A stretch of 24,346 bases of DNA from JBCCWR01 sp039193385 (GCA_039193385.1 JBCCWR010000019.1:1-24346), one strand, 5' to 3'. Counted from the first letter of the stretch, positions 1 to 7,810 are shown. Translations and numbers: made by a program. The notes: a model not told the origin generated them from the letters alone.

Positions 1-84
1 CCGACTCTAACTTCTGCATGGCGATTTAATCCGCATGATGCAATAGAGGGCGATATCACAATAAATTTCATATCGGTAAATTAA
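1..84 (+). CDS. C-terminal fragment of a TonB-like protein (partial, enters from the left edge)
   Basis: Frame 1 is open from the first base for 27 codons and stops with TAA at 82-84. The residues contain AWRFNP followed by EGDITINFISV. This resembles the end of TonB or AgmX-type C-terminal domains, where a W-R/K-F-x-P motif precedes a final beta strand of alternating hydrophobic residues. If so, it would be the periplasmic end of an energy-transducing protein that contacts outer-membrane receptors. Only the tail is visible, so the assignment rests on a short motif and could be wrong. No clear terminator follows in 85-224. Confidence 0.4.
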   Translation, partial: PTLTSAWRFNPHDAIEGDITINFISVN

Positions 85-224
85 AGACAAATTAAAAACA
101 AATTACCGCCTTATCATAAATTTTACTTATACATAAAATCTTTGTCTGAGATTTTTTGAGGTTCTACGTCGCTATGGAAACGTCCGAAAACAAGAGCGCC
201 TCAGGAAACAGATTAAGGTCAAAA

Positions 225-1013
225 TTAGAGATTAATTTTTAACCCGTCATAGGCCAAAGCAACGCCATGAGGAAGCAGCTTACTGTCGCGCTCATGGTCA
301 ATCCAATGCCCGATGTGAATGAGGTACGTCTGCTCGGCCTGGATATTTTGCGAAACTTCCACGGCCTGTTCTAAAGTGAGATGTGAGGGGTGTGGCTTAT
401 GCCGCAGACCATCTATAACAAGAACATCCGCGCCATGCGCTAGTTCATAAGCCAGAGGGGTAACTGCATGGCAATCCGTATAGTAGGCCAGTCGCTTGCC
501 AGAACTTTTTTCTTCAAAAACAAGACCCAACACCTGGAACTTGCCATGAGGTAAAAGTGTGGCTCTTACTTTACCACATGCTAATTCGAGCTCAGAAGGC
601 ATCTGTGGAAAATCATGCAAAAAAAAAGCGGGGTAGCCGAGATACATCGGTTTATCTCGAATGGCATAGGCAAAAGACTCTCGCACACGCTGTAAGCCAT
701 CCTCACAGGAATATACGTCTAGAGCAGACCCTCCGTTCATGGTGCAAAAACGTCTTAGATCATCCATACCCATGATGTGATCCGAATGTCCATGTGTGAG
801 TATAACCAGATCCACCTTATTGATTTTATTCCATAAGCATTGCAGACGAAGCTCGGGAGCAGCATCGATCTGAATGTGAAACCCATCCATGACGAGATGA
901 GCGCTGGTACGCGTTCGCCAGTTTTTAGGATTGCCGACATCGCATTGATGAGGCTCGGATCCAATCATGGGAACTCCGGTTGAGGTTCCAGTGCCTAAAA
1001 AAATCAGTTCCAC
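225..1013 (-). CDS. Metallo-beta-lactamase-fold hydrolase, PhnP-like
   Basis: A 262-residue cytosolic protein of the metallo-beta-lactamase superfamily. The N-terminus has LGTGTSTGVP, the glycine-rich turn typical of PhnP/RNase Z-like members. The metal-binding motif HGHSDH lies at residues 74-79 (H74, H76, D78, H79). Later ligand candidates are LPHG near 155, YYTDCH near 180 and LIHIGHW near 235. PhnP members cleave cyclic phosphodiesters, but no phosphonate genes are nearby, so the substrate is unknown. The start is GTG at 1013 and sits inside the end of tadA (10-base overlap), which suggests translational coupling. It is the last gene of the leftward run. Confidence 0.85.
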   Translation of the reverse strand: MELIFLGTGTSTGVPMIGSEPHQCDVGNPKNWRTRTSAHLVMDGFHIQIDAAPELRLQCLWNKINKVDLVILTHGHSDHIMGMDDLRRFCTMNGGSALDVYSCEDGLQRVRESFAYAIRDKPMYLGYPAFFLHDFPQMPSELELACGKVRATLLPHGKFQVLGLVFEEKSSGKRLAYYTDCHAVTPLAYELAHGADVLVIDGLRHKPHPSHLTLEQAVEVSQNIQAEQTYLIHIGHWIDHERDSKLLPHGVALAYDGLKINL

Positions 1014-1564
1014 AGTTTCTTATCTAACTCATCTTGCCCATTGGTTCCGGCAACGGAATGATTCTGTTGGTTGCGCTTCAGCTGAAAAAATGTTTGTAGT
1101 AATTCTTTGCATGCATAATCCATAACTCCATAACGAACCTCAACTTGATGATTGAGCGTCTCTATCTTATGTATACTGGCAGCGCCTCCTAAGCACCCCA
1201 TCTTAGGGTCCCTCACAGCATAGACCACGGCACTTAATCTTGCCATAACACAGGCTCCGGAACACATGGGACAGGGTTCTTTGGTCACGTAAAGGGTGGC
1301 ACCATTGAGACGCCAATCGTCCATAACCTGCGCGGCTTTAGTAATAGCCAGCACTTCTGCATGGGCAGTGGGATCTTTAAGCCCTTCGACTTGATTATAA
1401 GCAGAGGCAATGACACGCCCCTCAAATTCAATGACAGCACCAATAGGCACTTCATCACGCTTCCAGGCTTCAATGGCCTGATTGTACGCCATAGACATGA
1501 AGTACGTTTCATCACGTTGCAGCTCATTAGGGTACTTCTTAGGAAAGGGACACTCAATCAACAT
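1004..1564 (-). CDS. tadA: tRNA-specific adenosine deaminase TadA
   Basis: A 186-residue member of the cytidine/deoxycytidylate deaminase fold. TadA converts adenosine-34 to inosine in tRNA-Arg(ACG), allowing it to read several arginine codons. The zinc and catalytic motif HAE is at residues 68-70 (H68 ligand, E70 proton shuttle). PCPMC at 97-101 supplies the two cysteine ligands (C98, C101). The downstream stretch GCLGGAAS matches TadA better than free-base deaminases. The ATG at 1564 has no obvious ribosome binding site. An internal ATG about 23 codons later is possible, but the early helix is needed for the fold. It starts 11 bases after the DUF971 gene and overlaps the hydrolase gene. Confidence 0.92.
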   Translation of the reverse strand: MLIECPFPKKYPNELQRDETYFMSMAYNQAIEAWKRDEVPIGAVIEFEGRVIASAYNQVEGLKDPTAHAEVLAITKAAQVMDDWRLNGATLYVTKEPCPMCSGACVMARLSAVVYAVRDPKMGCLGGAASIHKIETLNHQVEVRYGVMDYACKELLQTFFQLKRNQQNHSVAGTNGQDELDKKLWN

Positions 1565-1575
1565 AGTCAGGCGCT

Positions 1576-1881
1576 TTAAAGGTTCTCCGCTAGTTTTTTC
1601 AGATAATCATAACTGTATAGACCTGTTTGATGACCATCCGTAAAATGAAACTGTACGGCATAGCCGCCGATAAAATTCCAGCCTTTGACGCGTACGTCAG
1701 GAAATTCCGTCTGATCCGTTCCTCCATAGCGGTTTCCAAGAAGATCGCTCTCACCCTGATTGGAAGCGCTGGGAGACATTTTACGCAGATAACTCATAGG
1801 ATAATAGTTCTCTGAACCGTCTTTCCATTTAACCGCTACCTCTTCCCCCATGAGAGCAATGTGGTCGGGCTCAATCATCAT
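1576..1881 (-). CDS. DUF971 / GBBH-like N-terminal domain protein
   Basis: A small single-domain protein of about 100 residues. The C-terminal half carries GGYAVQFHFTDGHQTGLYSY, the most recognisable part of DUF971, a domain also found at the N-terminus of gamma-butyrobetaine hydroxylase and fused or linked to iron-sulfur assembly proteins. Stand-alone bacterial copies have no settled function. Two ATGs stand in tandem at 1881 and 1878. The strong GGGAGG ribosome site lies 3 bases from the first and 6 from the second, so 1878 is the more natural start. The gene overlaps the end of the MFS gene by 11 bases. Confidence 0.8.
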   Translation of the reverse strand: MMIEPDHIALMGEEVAVKWKDGSENYYPMSYLRKMSPSASNQGESDLLGNRYGGTDQTEFPDVRVKGWNFIGGYAVQFHFTDGHQTGLYSYDYLKKLAENL

Positions 1882-3235
1882 CTGCCTCCCAAAATTTTCC
1901 TAATGTGTCTCTATAATTCAATGCGATCAATAAGCAGGCTACCATACAAAAACTACCGAGGTAGAGCAGCATGGTTTGCGGTCCCTGCCACTCCAGAATG
2001 CGACCATCTAGATTCAACAGCATGGCCAACAAAAAGCAAATATGCATCCAGGCTGTCTTGGCCGCAAAGACCCGTCCATGTGTATGGTCATGCACATGCG
2101 CCTGCAAACGAGAATCAATGGGAATATTAAGTAGAGCCGCTGTGCATCCAATGACCACACTGGCCAGCATGGCCAAAGGGAATGTCTCAATCTGACTGAA
2201 CATAATGAAACCACCCCCCAGTAAACCAAACATGACAATGGGTAAACCCTCCCAGTGCGCAAAGCGGTAGAACTTACCAGAGATAGCTACGCCACAAATT
2301 AAGCCTGCGCCTGTACAGCAAAGTAGAAAGACCAAGGCCAAGAGATCCACGTTAAAGGTCGGTTCTTTAAAGTTGAAAGAAACAGCCAGGTTTTTAAACC
2401 ATTCCACAAAATGGTTCAGCCAACTCAGGTCCATTTGATCCACTGTATACTCGAGTACAAAAATAAAAAATAAACCGGTAATGAACTGCGTCCCGCCGCT
2501 AAAGAAAAACAGAAAGCGTACGATGCGGTCACCCAACACGGATCTTAAAATTTCCTGCATATGTCCCCATTGAGCACGCAGAGACACTTTCTCTTTGAGA
2601 CGCAGGGGATCTTTGATGCGACTCAACATCCAGCCGGAAAACAGAAAACCGAGGGAGGTGATGATAAAGCTGGACTGAGCTCCAAATACAGCGACGTAGA
2701 CTCCCGCCAAGGCGCCTAGTAAACTAGCTACAATACCTACCACGGTAACCAGGGCATTGGCTCGAATCAGTTGCCTGCCTTCAACAAGCAGCGGCACAGA
2801 GGCCTGGCGTGCAGGAATAAAAAGACCATTCATTAAGCCTGCCAAAGCGATGAAAAAATACATCAACTTAGGATCCTCATAAAGCTGCCAGACTAACAAC
2901 ATCATCATCACGCAAGCAGCGCGCATGAGATCGGTAAAAATCATGACATCACGGCGCGAGAAGCGATCGACGATTTGCCCGAGCCAAGGGAAAAACAAGA
3001 CTGTGGGTAACATGCCAAAAAATAAAATGCGTGCGCTTTCCTTACCTACTCCGGTATCAACCGCTTCTGTCCCTAAGATGATGACGACATGCAAAATGGC
3101 GAACTGATAAAAGCGGTCGCCAATGGATGCCACAATCTGCCCTACCCATAAACGGAAGAAATTTTTGTTTGCCAGTACTTCGCGGAATCCGGAGCGATTG
3201 TTAGCGACCTCTTTATGACTATCTTCTTGCTTCAT
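1871..3235 (-). CDS. MFS transporter, EntS/LplT-like (MFS_3 type)
   Basis: A 454-residue polytopic inner-membrane protein with about a dozen hydrophobic segments. The loop after the second segment has GQIVDRFSRR at about 86-95, the MFS motif A that follows G-x-x-x-D-R-x-x-R-R. PARQASVP near 141 and RANAL near 158 are typical of the MFS_3 branch, which includes EntS-like siderophore exporters, macrolide exporters and LplT-like lipid flippases. The start overlaps the ketosynthase gene by 17 bases and the end overlaps the DUF971 gene. Translational coupling to the ACP/ketosynthase module suggests it could export or flip that module's product; this is inference from position only. Confidence 0.85.
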   Translation of the reverse strand: MKQEDSHKEVANNRSGFREVLANKNFFRLWVGQIVASIGDRFYQFAILHVVIILGTEAVDTGVGKESARILFFGMLPTVLFFPWLGQIVDRFSRRDVMIFTDLMRAACVMMMLLVWQLYEDPKLMYFFIALAGLMNGLFIPARQASVPLLVEGRQLIRANALVTVVGIVASLLGALAGVYVAVFGAQSSFIITSLGFLFSGWMLSRIKDPLRLKEKVSLRAQWGHMQEILRSVLGDRIVRFLFFFSGGTQFITGLFFIFVLEYTVDQMDLSWLNHFVEWFKNLAVSFNFKEPTFNVDLLALVFLLCCTGAGLICGVAISGKFYRFAHWEGLPIVMFGLLGGGFIMFSQIETFPLAMLASVVIGCTAALLNIPIDSRLQAHVHDHTHGRVFAAKTAWMHICFLLAMLLNLDGRILEWQGPQTMLLYLGSFCMVACLLIALNYRDTLGKFWEADDD

Positions 3236-4454
3236 CTAGTTTCTTCAAAAGCAGGCATGCATTCTGTCCACCGAACCCGAAAGAATTTTTCAGAACCTGC
3301 TTCACGGCCTTCACCTGGCGCGTCTTATTCGAAATGTTAAGTGAATATACTAGGTCAGCATCTCCCTGATGAAAGTTCAAAGTTCCCGGCACTTGATCTT
3401 CCTGCATCATTAACACTGCGCCAACTGTTTCAGCAGCTCCTGCCGCCATCGATAAATGCCCCATCTGTGACTTCATGGCGACAACGGGGATGTCTCGAAG
3501 GCGTTCTCCGAATACTTTTGCAAGTGCTCGTGCCTCCATGGAATCGTTGGCCCATGTGGAAGTGCCATGAGCATTGATAACATCCACATCAGAGAGACTG
3601 ACATTGCTACGCTCTAAACAAAGATGCATACAGCGCGCAGCACCCTCTCCATCAGGCTGTGGATCGGTGACTCGAAAGGCATCCGACGTAGCGGACCAAG
3701 AAGCAACCTCAGCATATATTTTTGCGCTACGCGCCTGTGCGTGCTGCAAAGTCTCCAAAACAAGAAAGGCTCCCCCTTCGCCAGTAACAAAACCATTTCG
3801 CTGACGATCAAAAGGACGGCTGGCAAGATGCGGTGCATCATTCCAGGCTTCAGTTAATACCCCCAACCGAGCATAACCAGTAAGACCTAATCGATGAATA
3901 CGACTATCTGCCCCTCCGGCCAACATGGCATCCGCATAACCTCGCAAGAGATACTGGCAAGCCTGACCAATGCTTTGGGTCGATGCGGCACAGGCACTCA
4001 AACAACCACGCACAAGGCCATTTAAGGCCAGCTTTTCCGCCAACCATTCCACCCCCTCATGGAGAAGGACAGGCTGCATCCTTTCTTCTCCTTTCAGCTC
4101 GCTTTCTCGATGCGGTCGCCAGCCGATAGAACCCACTAAACCGAGCTTCAACTGGCGTGGCAAAAAATCCGCCAGCTGAGCATCCTCAAGTGCTTCCTTG
4201 GCGCTCAACCAAGCCAGTGCTGAGGAGCGCGAGAGGAAATCATGCTCCACAAAATTATCTTTATCTACAGCGGGATGGGAAATTTCCGCAGCGATCTTGA
4301 CCGGAAAGTCATCGCTGGGCAAACGACTCAATGGACGAACCCCCGAAATACCTTCTACAAGACTTCTTCTAAAAGAAGAAACATCTTTGCCAATGGCGTT
4401 CACAGACCCTAAGCCTGTGATCACGACGCGTTGATCAGCGGTTTTTGCAGACAT
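3219..4454 (-). CDS. Beta-ketoacyl-ACP synthase, FabF-like (active site intact)
   Basis: A 411-residue thiolase-fold condensing enzyme that joins an acyl chain to malonyl-ACP. The nucleophile is C155 in SACAAS. The two histidines are H296 in NAHGTST and H333 in MGHLSMAAGA, with conserved K328 beside the latter. The C-terminal glycine-rich loop SFGFGGQN is at 391-398. Length is normal for FabF. It starts 3 bases after the acyl carrier protein gene, so the two are probably co-translated. The neighbours (ACP, reductase, dehydratase, short ketosynthase-like protein) suggest a dedicated elongation set rather than the housekeeping fatty-acid operon; fabD, fabH and plsX are absent. Confidence 0.9.
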   Translation of the reverse strand: MSAKTADQRVVITGLGSVNAIGKDVSSFRRSLVEGISGVRPLSRLPSDDFPVKIAAEISHPAVDKDNFVEHDFLSRSSALAWLSAKEALEDAQLADFLPRQLKLGLVGSIGWRPHRESELKGEERMQPVLLHEGVEWLAEKLALNGLVRGCLSACAASTQSIGQACQYLLRGYADAMLAGGADSRIHRLGLTGYARLGVLTEAWNDAPHLASRPFDRQRNGFVTGEGGAFLVLETLQHAQARSAKIYAEVASWSATSDAFRVTDPQPDGEGAARCMHLCLERSNVSLSDVDVINAHGTSTWANDSMEARALAKVFGERLRDIPVVAMKSQMGHLSMAAGAAETVGAVLMMQEDQVPGTLNFHQGDADLVYSLNISNKTRQVKAVKQVLKNSFGFGGQNACLLLKKLDEARR

Positions 4455-4457
4455 GTT

Positions 4458-4721
4458 TCAACTTAACTTGGACTCGATAAAATCAACGAGATACGAAACG
4501 GTTACTTGGCCTATATTCAGGCCGCTTTTCTGAAAAAGATCTTCGTCTTTGATGGCCAGGCCGAAACTTCGCTCCAGGCGAAATGTTATATCCAGCAAAT
4601 CAATGGATTCCGCCCCCAGGTCATCTACAATCTTAGCCTCGAGCTTTACTTCATGCGTTTCCACTTCCAAAGCAGCAGCAAGCTGCTCTTGTAATTTCTG
4701 AAAAATCAATTCTCGTTTCAT
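4458..4721 (-). CDS. Acyl carrier protein
   Basis: An 87-residue acidic helical protein. The motif DLGAESIDLLDI puts the phosphopantetheine attachment serine at S39. The downstream helix FRLERSFG is characteristic of carriers. GAES-I-D-x-x-D in place of the housekeeping GADSLDTVE resembles carriers of specialised fatty-acid, aryl-polyene or dialkylresorcinol clusters. A good ribosome site (GAGGGAA) lies about 8 bases before the ATG at 4721. It directly precedes its likely partner ketosynthase. Confidence 0.92.
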   Translation of the reverse strand: MKRELIFQKLQEQLAAALEVETHEVKLEAKIVDDLGAESIDLLDITFRLERSFGLAIKDEDLFQKSGLNIGQVTVSYLVDFIESKLS

Positions 4722-4782
4722 AAGAAAATTCCCTCAAGCCTCTGACGATGTGCGTTAATGCTTCGTTGGTGCCCTTGAAAAT

Positions 4783-5496
4783 CTACATTCCCATACCGCC
4801 GTCTATGCGCAAGGTTTGACCGGTTATATAATTTGCCTGGTCACTGGCCAGCCATTGCACAAGTAAGGCTATCTCATTGACCTGACCCAAGCGTTTCAAT
4901 GGCACTTTTTCTTTTAAAAGATGAACGCGTTGCTGGCCAAGTGTCTTGAGCATAGCAGTATCAAGAAATCCTGGAGCAACAGCATTCACACGAATGTTTT
5001 TAGAAGCAACTTCCAAAGCCAAGGTTCGTGTCACGGACTCAACTCCCGCTTTACTGGCAGCATAAATGGATTGGCCCACTTCGGAACGTAACGCGGCCAG
5101 AGATGAGACATTAATTATGACTCCACGCCTCGCCGGAACCATATATTTTAAAACCTCTCTGCAGCAACGCATCATCCCCTGGAGGTTAACATCCAGCACT
5201 TCATTCCATTGCTCGTCTTTATCTGCAAGTAAAAGTCCATTGTGCGTTACTCCGGCATTATTAATGAGAATATCAATACGTTGCGTCACATCATACACTT
5301 TACGAAATGCTCGCTGAATTTTCATGGTATCATGAAGATCTATTGCAACATCCTTATCTGACTCAAGGTTGGAGCTGTAACAACTAGCCCAAACATCAGC
5401 CCCCGCTTCGCGGAATACTTTCGCCAAAGCGCGGCCAAGCTCACCCTTCCCTCCGGTGATAAAAACAACTTTTCCTAGCAATTCAGCAGCCGGCAT
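4783..5496 (-). CDS. SDR-family 3-oxoacyl-ACP reductase, FabG-like
   Basis: A 237-residue short-chain dehydrogenase/reductase that would reduce the 3-oxoacyl-ACP made by the neighbouring ketosynthase using NAD(P)H. The cofactor loop TGGKGELG is at 14-21 and NNAG at 79-82. The catalytic residues are N104, S131/S132, Y145 and K149 (YAASK). The C-terminus ends in the usual ITGQTLRIDGG. The ATG at 5496 has a strong GAGGAG site 6 bases upstream and lies within the last 22 bases of the ketosynthase-like gene, which indicates coupling. SDR substrates cannot be read from sequence alone, but the context makes an acyl-ACP role likely. Confidence 0.87.
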   Translation of the reverse strand: MPAAELLGKVVFITGGKGELGRALAKVFREAGADVWASCYSSNLESDKDVAIDLHDTMKIQRAFRKVYDVTQRIDILINNAGVTHNGLLLADKDEQWNEVLDVNLQGMMRCCREVLKYMVPARRGVIINVSSLAALRSEVGQSIYAASKAGVESVTRTLALEVASKNIRVNAVAPGFLDTAMLKTLGQQRVHLLKEKVPLKRLGQVNEIALLVQWLASDQANYITGQTLRIDGGMGM

Positions 5497-6083
5497 AAGC
5501 TCTCCTCACTGTTGGGAATGGCATCAAACCCAGACCCTTTCTGCAAAACACAACAAATCACATGTTCTATGTCCTGCCGGGTAAAAACATGGGCATAAAT
5601 CATCGTATCGGCAAATCCCGCATCGAGTTCGATGCAGGCCTGCTCAAAAACAGCTAGACCACCTCTATCTCCACAAGCCGTATGACAAGGTCCTTTTGAA
5701 TGTGTCAGAATTGATAGATGCGCGGCCGGCATATTAGGTAATACTTTAAGAAGCCATAGCGGATGTAACTCTTTAAAAAATGCTCCGTCCTTCTCTAGCA
5801 CATCTTTTAGAGCCTGGGCATCGATGAAGGGAATAGAACGAACCGCCACAGCTATACCACGTCTCTCATCCGGCTTTAAGAGATTGATATCTGAGTTGTC
5901 ACATATATCCAAAGCCCCAGCGACCAACAGTTGGCTCCGTCGATCCATGAGCTTTAAAGCTTTGAGATGATCTTTCCATCCCGCCTTCCGCAGCCTTTCT
6001 CTGAGTTGAATAGCTTCATTCTGAGCTACTTTGATTTCAGATGTTTTCACAACGCTCAATGAACAGTTTAACTTCAGCCCCAT
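5475..6083 (-). CDS. Short ketosynthase-like protein (Ketoacyl-synt_2 / chain-length-factor-like)
   Basis: A 202-residue protein resembling only the N-terminal half of a beta-ketoacyl synthase. MDRRSQLLVAGALD near 47-60 corresponds to the early helix of condensing enzymes. HPLWLLKVLPNMPAAHLSI at about 107-125 followed by KGPCHTACGDRGG near 130-142 matches the region leading to the nucleophile. The normal A-C-A-S/T context is not preserved and there is no C-terminal half carrying the histidines. Short proteins of this type accompany aryl-polyene and related clusters. The role may be a non-catalytic partner that shapes chain length. A strong AGGAGG site precedes the ATG. The overlap with fabG rules out a lost C-terminal half. 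Confidence 0.65.
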   Translation of the reverse strand: MGLKLNCSLSVVKTSEIKVAQNEAIQLRERLRKAGWKDHLKALKLMDRRSQLLVAGALDICDNSDINLLKPDERRGIAVAVRSIPFIDAQALKDVLEKDGAFFKELHPLWLLKVLPNMPAAHLSILTHSKGPCHTACGDRGGLAVFEQACIELDAGFADTMIYAHVFTRQDIEHVICCVLQKGSGFDAIPNSEESLCRLLNC

Positions 6084-6162
6084 GAGACAAGATTCCTCCT
6101 AGAAGCGATCTCATAAAATTGAGAATTTTTTAGGTCTAGCTCTGGCATACAACAAAGTCCTG

Positions 6163-6669
6163 TTACTCTATGGAGAGCTTCCTGGCAAGATCCTGAAACG
6201 ACTTTTTCATCCAGGGTTGAATCTGCGCTTTATTAAAAATCGAGTTTTCCGATGGCTGATCATTGAGATCATGTAAGTAGAAGCCTATGTCTGCCGAAGC
6301 ACAGAGCTGGCGCTTATGCTCCATGGGAATTTCTATTTTAGCTTTGACCGCAGCGCGGTTGTGATGGATTGCGGTAAGCTGAACCGACGAAAAAATAGCC
6401 ATCTCTGGCCGTACGTTATGACGAAACTTTGCGTTATCCACGGTTGCTAAGACAGATTTCTTGGCAAAGTCCGTGGAATATCCGATAAGCCACCCTGCGG
6501 TTTGCGCCATAAGTTCTACCATGAGCGCACCCGGTACAAGTGGCGTTCCCGGAAAATGATCATTAAAAATAGTATCATCTGACGAAAAATAGCTCATCGC
6601 CTCCGCTGAAACATTTTTCTTAATTTCAATAATTTCTCTAATAAATTGATAGTGCATCATAAAGACCAT
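6163..6669 (-). CDS. 3-hydroxyacyl-ACP dehydratase, FabZ/FabA hot-dog family
   Basis: A 168-residue hot-dog-fold protein that would dehydrate 3-hydroxyacyl-ACP to the enoyl form. The signature FNDHFPGTPLVPGALMVE gives the catalytic pair H38 and E52, with the 14-residue spacing usual for FabZ. The C-terminal 30 residues run past the usual FabZ end without a recognised motif. Possible starts are ATG at 6669, 6660 and 6657; none has a convincing ribosome site. The hairpin terminator of the upstream HU gene lies only a few bases before the start, so this gene is either reached by readthrough or has a promoter I cannot see. Confidence 0.85.
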   Translation of the reverse strand: MVFMMHYQFIREIIEIKKNVSAEAMSYFSSDDTIFNDHFPGTPLVPGALMVELMAQTAGWLIGYSTDFAKKSVLATVDNAKFRHNVRPEMAIFSSVQLTAIHHNRAAVKAKIEIPMEHKRQLCASADIGFYLHDLNDQPSENSIFNKAQIQPWMKKSFQDLARKLSIE

Positions 6670-6714
6670 AAAACAAACAACCCGGATCAGCTACATATGC
6701 CAATCCGGGATGTT
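6670..6714 (-). terminator. Rho-independent terminator of the HU gene
   Basis: On the minus strand, about 24 bases after the HU stop, arms at 6703-6714 and 6676-6687 form a 12-bp stem (ATCCGGG/CCCGGAT core, one mismatch) around a 15-base loop. A T-rich tract (TGTTTT) follows. It ends immediately before the dehydratase start, so it would separate HU transcription from the acyl module. Confidence 0.75.
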
Positions 6715-6738
6715 CATTAAACTGAATTTAATAAAATA

Positions 6739-7017
6739 TTAGATGCTATTTTTGAAATCAGCACCCGCAGTGAACTTTACAGTTTTAGAAGCTTTGATTT
6801 TGATTTTCTCACCTGTCTTGGGGTTAATACCATTACGAGCAGCACGTTTCTTTACTTCAAAAGAACCGAATCCGATTAACTGTACTTTCTTCTCTTTTTT
6901 AACACCTGCTTTAATCGAATCAATAACAGCGTTCAAGGCTCTCTCTGCTGCTGCTTTGCTTGTCTCAGCGCCTAATTCTTTCTGAACTTTCTCTACGAGT
7001 TGTGCACGATTCATCAT
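6739..7017 (-). CDS. HU/IHF-family DNA-binding protein
   Basis: A 92-residue nucleoid protein that binds and bends DNA as a dimer. Diagnostic features are GFGSFEV in the saddle and RNGINPKTGE on the DNA-intercalating arm, which includes the conserved proline. The C-terminal FTAGADFKNSI is typical of HU. The frame is open further upstream to 7053, but AAGGAG at 7029-7034 points to the tandem ATGs at 7017 and 7014. It appears to be a single-gene unit with a terminator behind it and an inverted repeat over its promoter. Confidence 0.95.
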   Translation of the reverse strand: MMNRAQLVEKVQKELGAETSKAAAERALNAVIDSIKAGVKKEKKVQLIGFGSFEVKKRAARNGINPKTGEKIKIKASKTVKFTAGADFKNSI

Positions 7018-7043
7018 ATAATTACAATCTCCTTGTTGGTTTA

Positions 7044-7099
7044 AGTTATTCACAACTATGCTTTATAATAATTGTGAATAACTATTTCCTACATGACAA
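7044..7099 (-). promoter_or_regulatory. Predicted HU promoter overlapped by a 12-bp inverted repeat (operator candidate)
   Basis: Perfect 12-bp arms AGTTATTCACAA (7044-7055) and TTGTGAATAACT (7072-7083) flank a 16-base AT-rich spacer. On the minus strand a sigma70-like pair TTGTCA (7099-7094) and CACAAT (7076-7071) with a 17-base gap ends inside the distal arm. That places the start of transcription within the spacer. The arrangement looks like a repressor operator over the -10 and start site; a 5'-leader hairpin is the alternative. Confidence 0.5.
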
Positions 7100-7283
7100 T
7101 TTTATTGCGTCAATATTAATTTTCAGCGAAGCATCTCCTGAAAGCCTTTAAAATACAAGATTAGATAGTATACACTCTCCAAAACCCTCATGAATAAATG
7201 CCTTAGAACGGATATACTTGACGATCCCTTTATTAATAAGAGTTGCAAGGCTGCGTCAAGTTGACTCTAGAGAATATTAAATG

Positions 7284-7295
7284 CAATTGCAATTG
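7284..7295. repeat. 12-bp perfect palindrome in the HU/Dabb intergenic region
   Basis: CAATTGCAATTG reads the same on both strands. It lies in the AT-rich region between the HU leader and the convergent end of the Dabb-like gene (7084-7355), where I see no gene. It could be a protein-binding site, but short AT-rich palindromes also arise by chance. Confidence 0.3.
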
Positions 7296-7355
7296 TTAAT
7301 AACTTTTTAAATGCATAAGCAAATACCTTTTGCAATAGAAGAGAAATTCTAAAAA

Positions 7356-7676
7356 TCAGGAATAACGAACGTCTTTACCAGGTTCCATTTCAAAGTTCAT
7401 TTCCGTGATCTTAGCCGTCACTTTATCCAGAACCTGATGACTAAAAGTGACATAGATGGGACTATTGAGTGCAATGTCTTTTTTGGCCATATTTTCAAAC
7501 TCCATGGCTAAAAAAAACTCACCCAAATCCGTTGCTTCATCAATTCTCTTACCACAGAAAAGATTGACCACTTCAGGAATTTTCAACAAGCGAATACGCG
7601 CCTCAATCATCAACCTCTCCGCGGCGGCGTCCTGATCTTCGCCCTTTTGTTTGATGAGTTTTAAGTGGAGAACCAT
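7356..7676 (-). CDS. Dabb-like (stress-responsive A/B barrel) domain protein
   Basis: A 106-residue cytosolic protein. MVLHLKLIKQK at the start, KIPEVVNLFCGKRIDE in the middle and a final segment of about 30 residues around the VTFSHQVLDKV helix follow the pattern of dimeric alpha/beta-barrel Dabb proteins: initial strand, helix, the IPGV-like turn, and a strand ending in MEF. Dabb proteins have varied or unknown roles and no catalytic residue can be assigned. No ribosome site is visible before the ATG. It is divergent from the bactofilin gene. Confidence 0.6.
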   Translation of the reverse strand: MVLHLKLIKQKGEDQDAAAERLMIEARIRLLKIPEVVNLFCGKRIDEATDLGEFFLAMEFENMAKKDIALNSPIYVTFSHQVLDKVTAKITEMNFEMEPGKDVRYS

Positions 7677-7810
7677 GGAAGGAATTGATAACAGACAAAC
7701 GCAGACTAACTGTCAAGCGTGCATGAAAACAAATATTCTTAAAGTCTTGAGGATGTTTTTCGAAAAATATTATTGCGTTGAAGACTCTAAATCTGGATAT
7801 TCCAAAAGCT

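Noticed and set aside
85..224. A terminator or small RNA gene in the left intergenic stretch
   Set aside because: Only weak 5-bp pairings with long loops were seen, with no T tract in the right orientation.
225..1013. A phosphonate-use locus based on the PhnP-like and PhnA-like genes
   Set aside because: The two genes are almost 10 kb apart, no phnG-M genes exist in the window, and both families occur widely without phosphonate genes.
5475..6083. The short ketosynthase-like gene as a frameshifted full-length ketosynthase
   Set aside because: Its end overlaps the fabG start by 22 bases, leaving no room for a lost C-terminal half, and its length fits known short family members.
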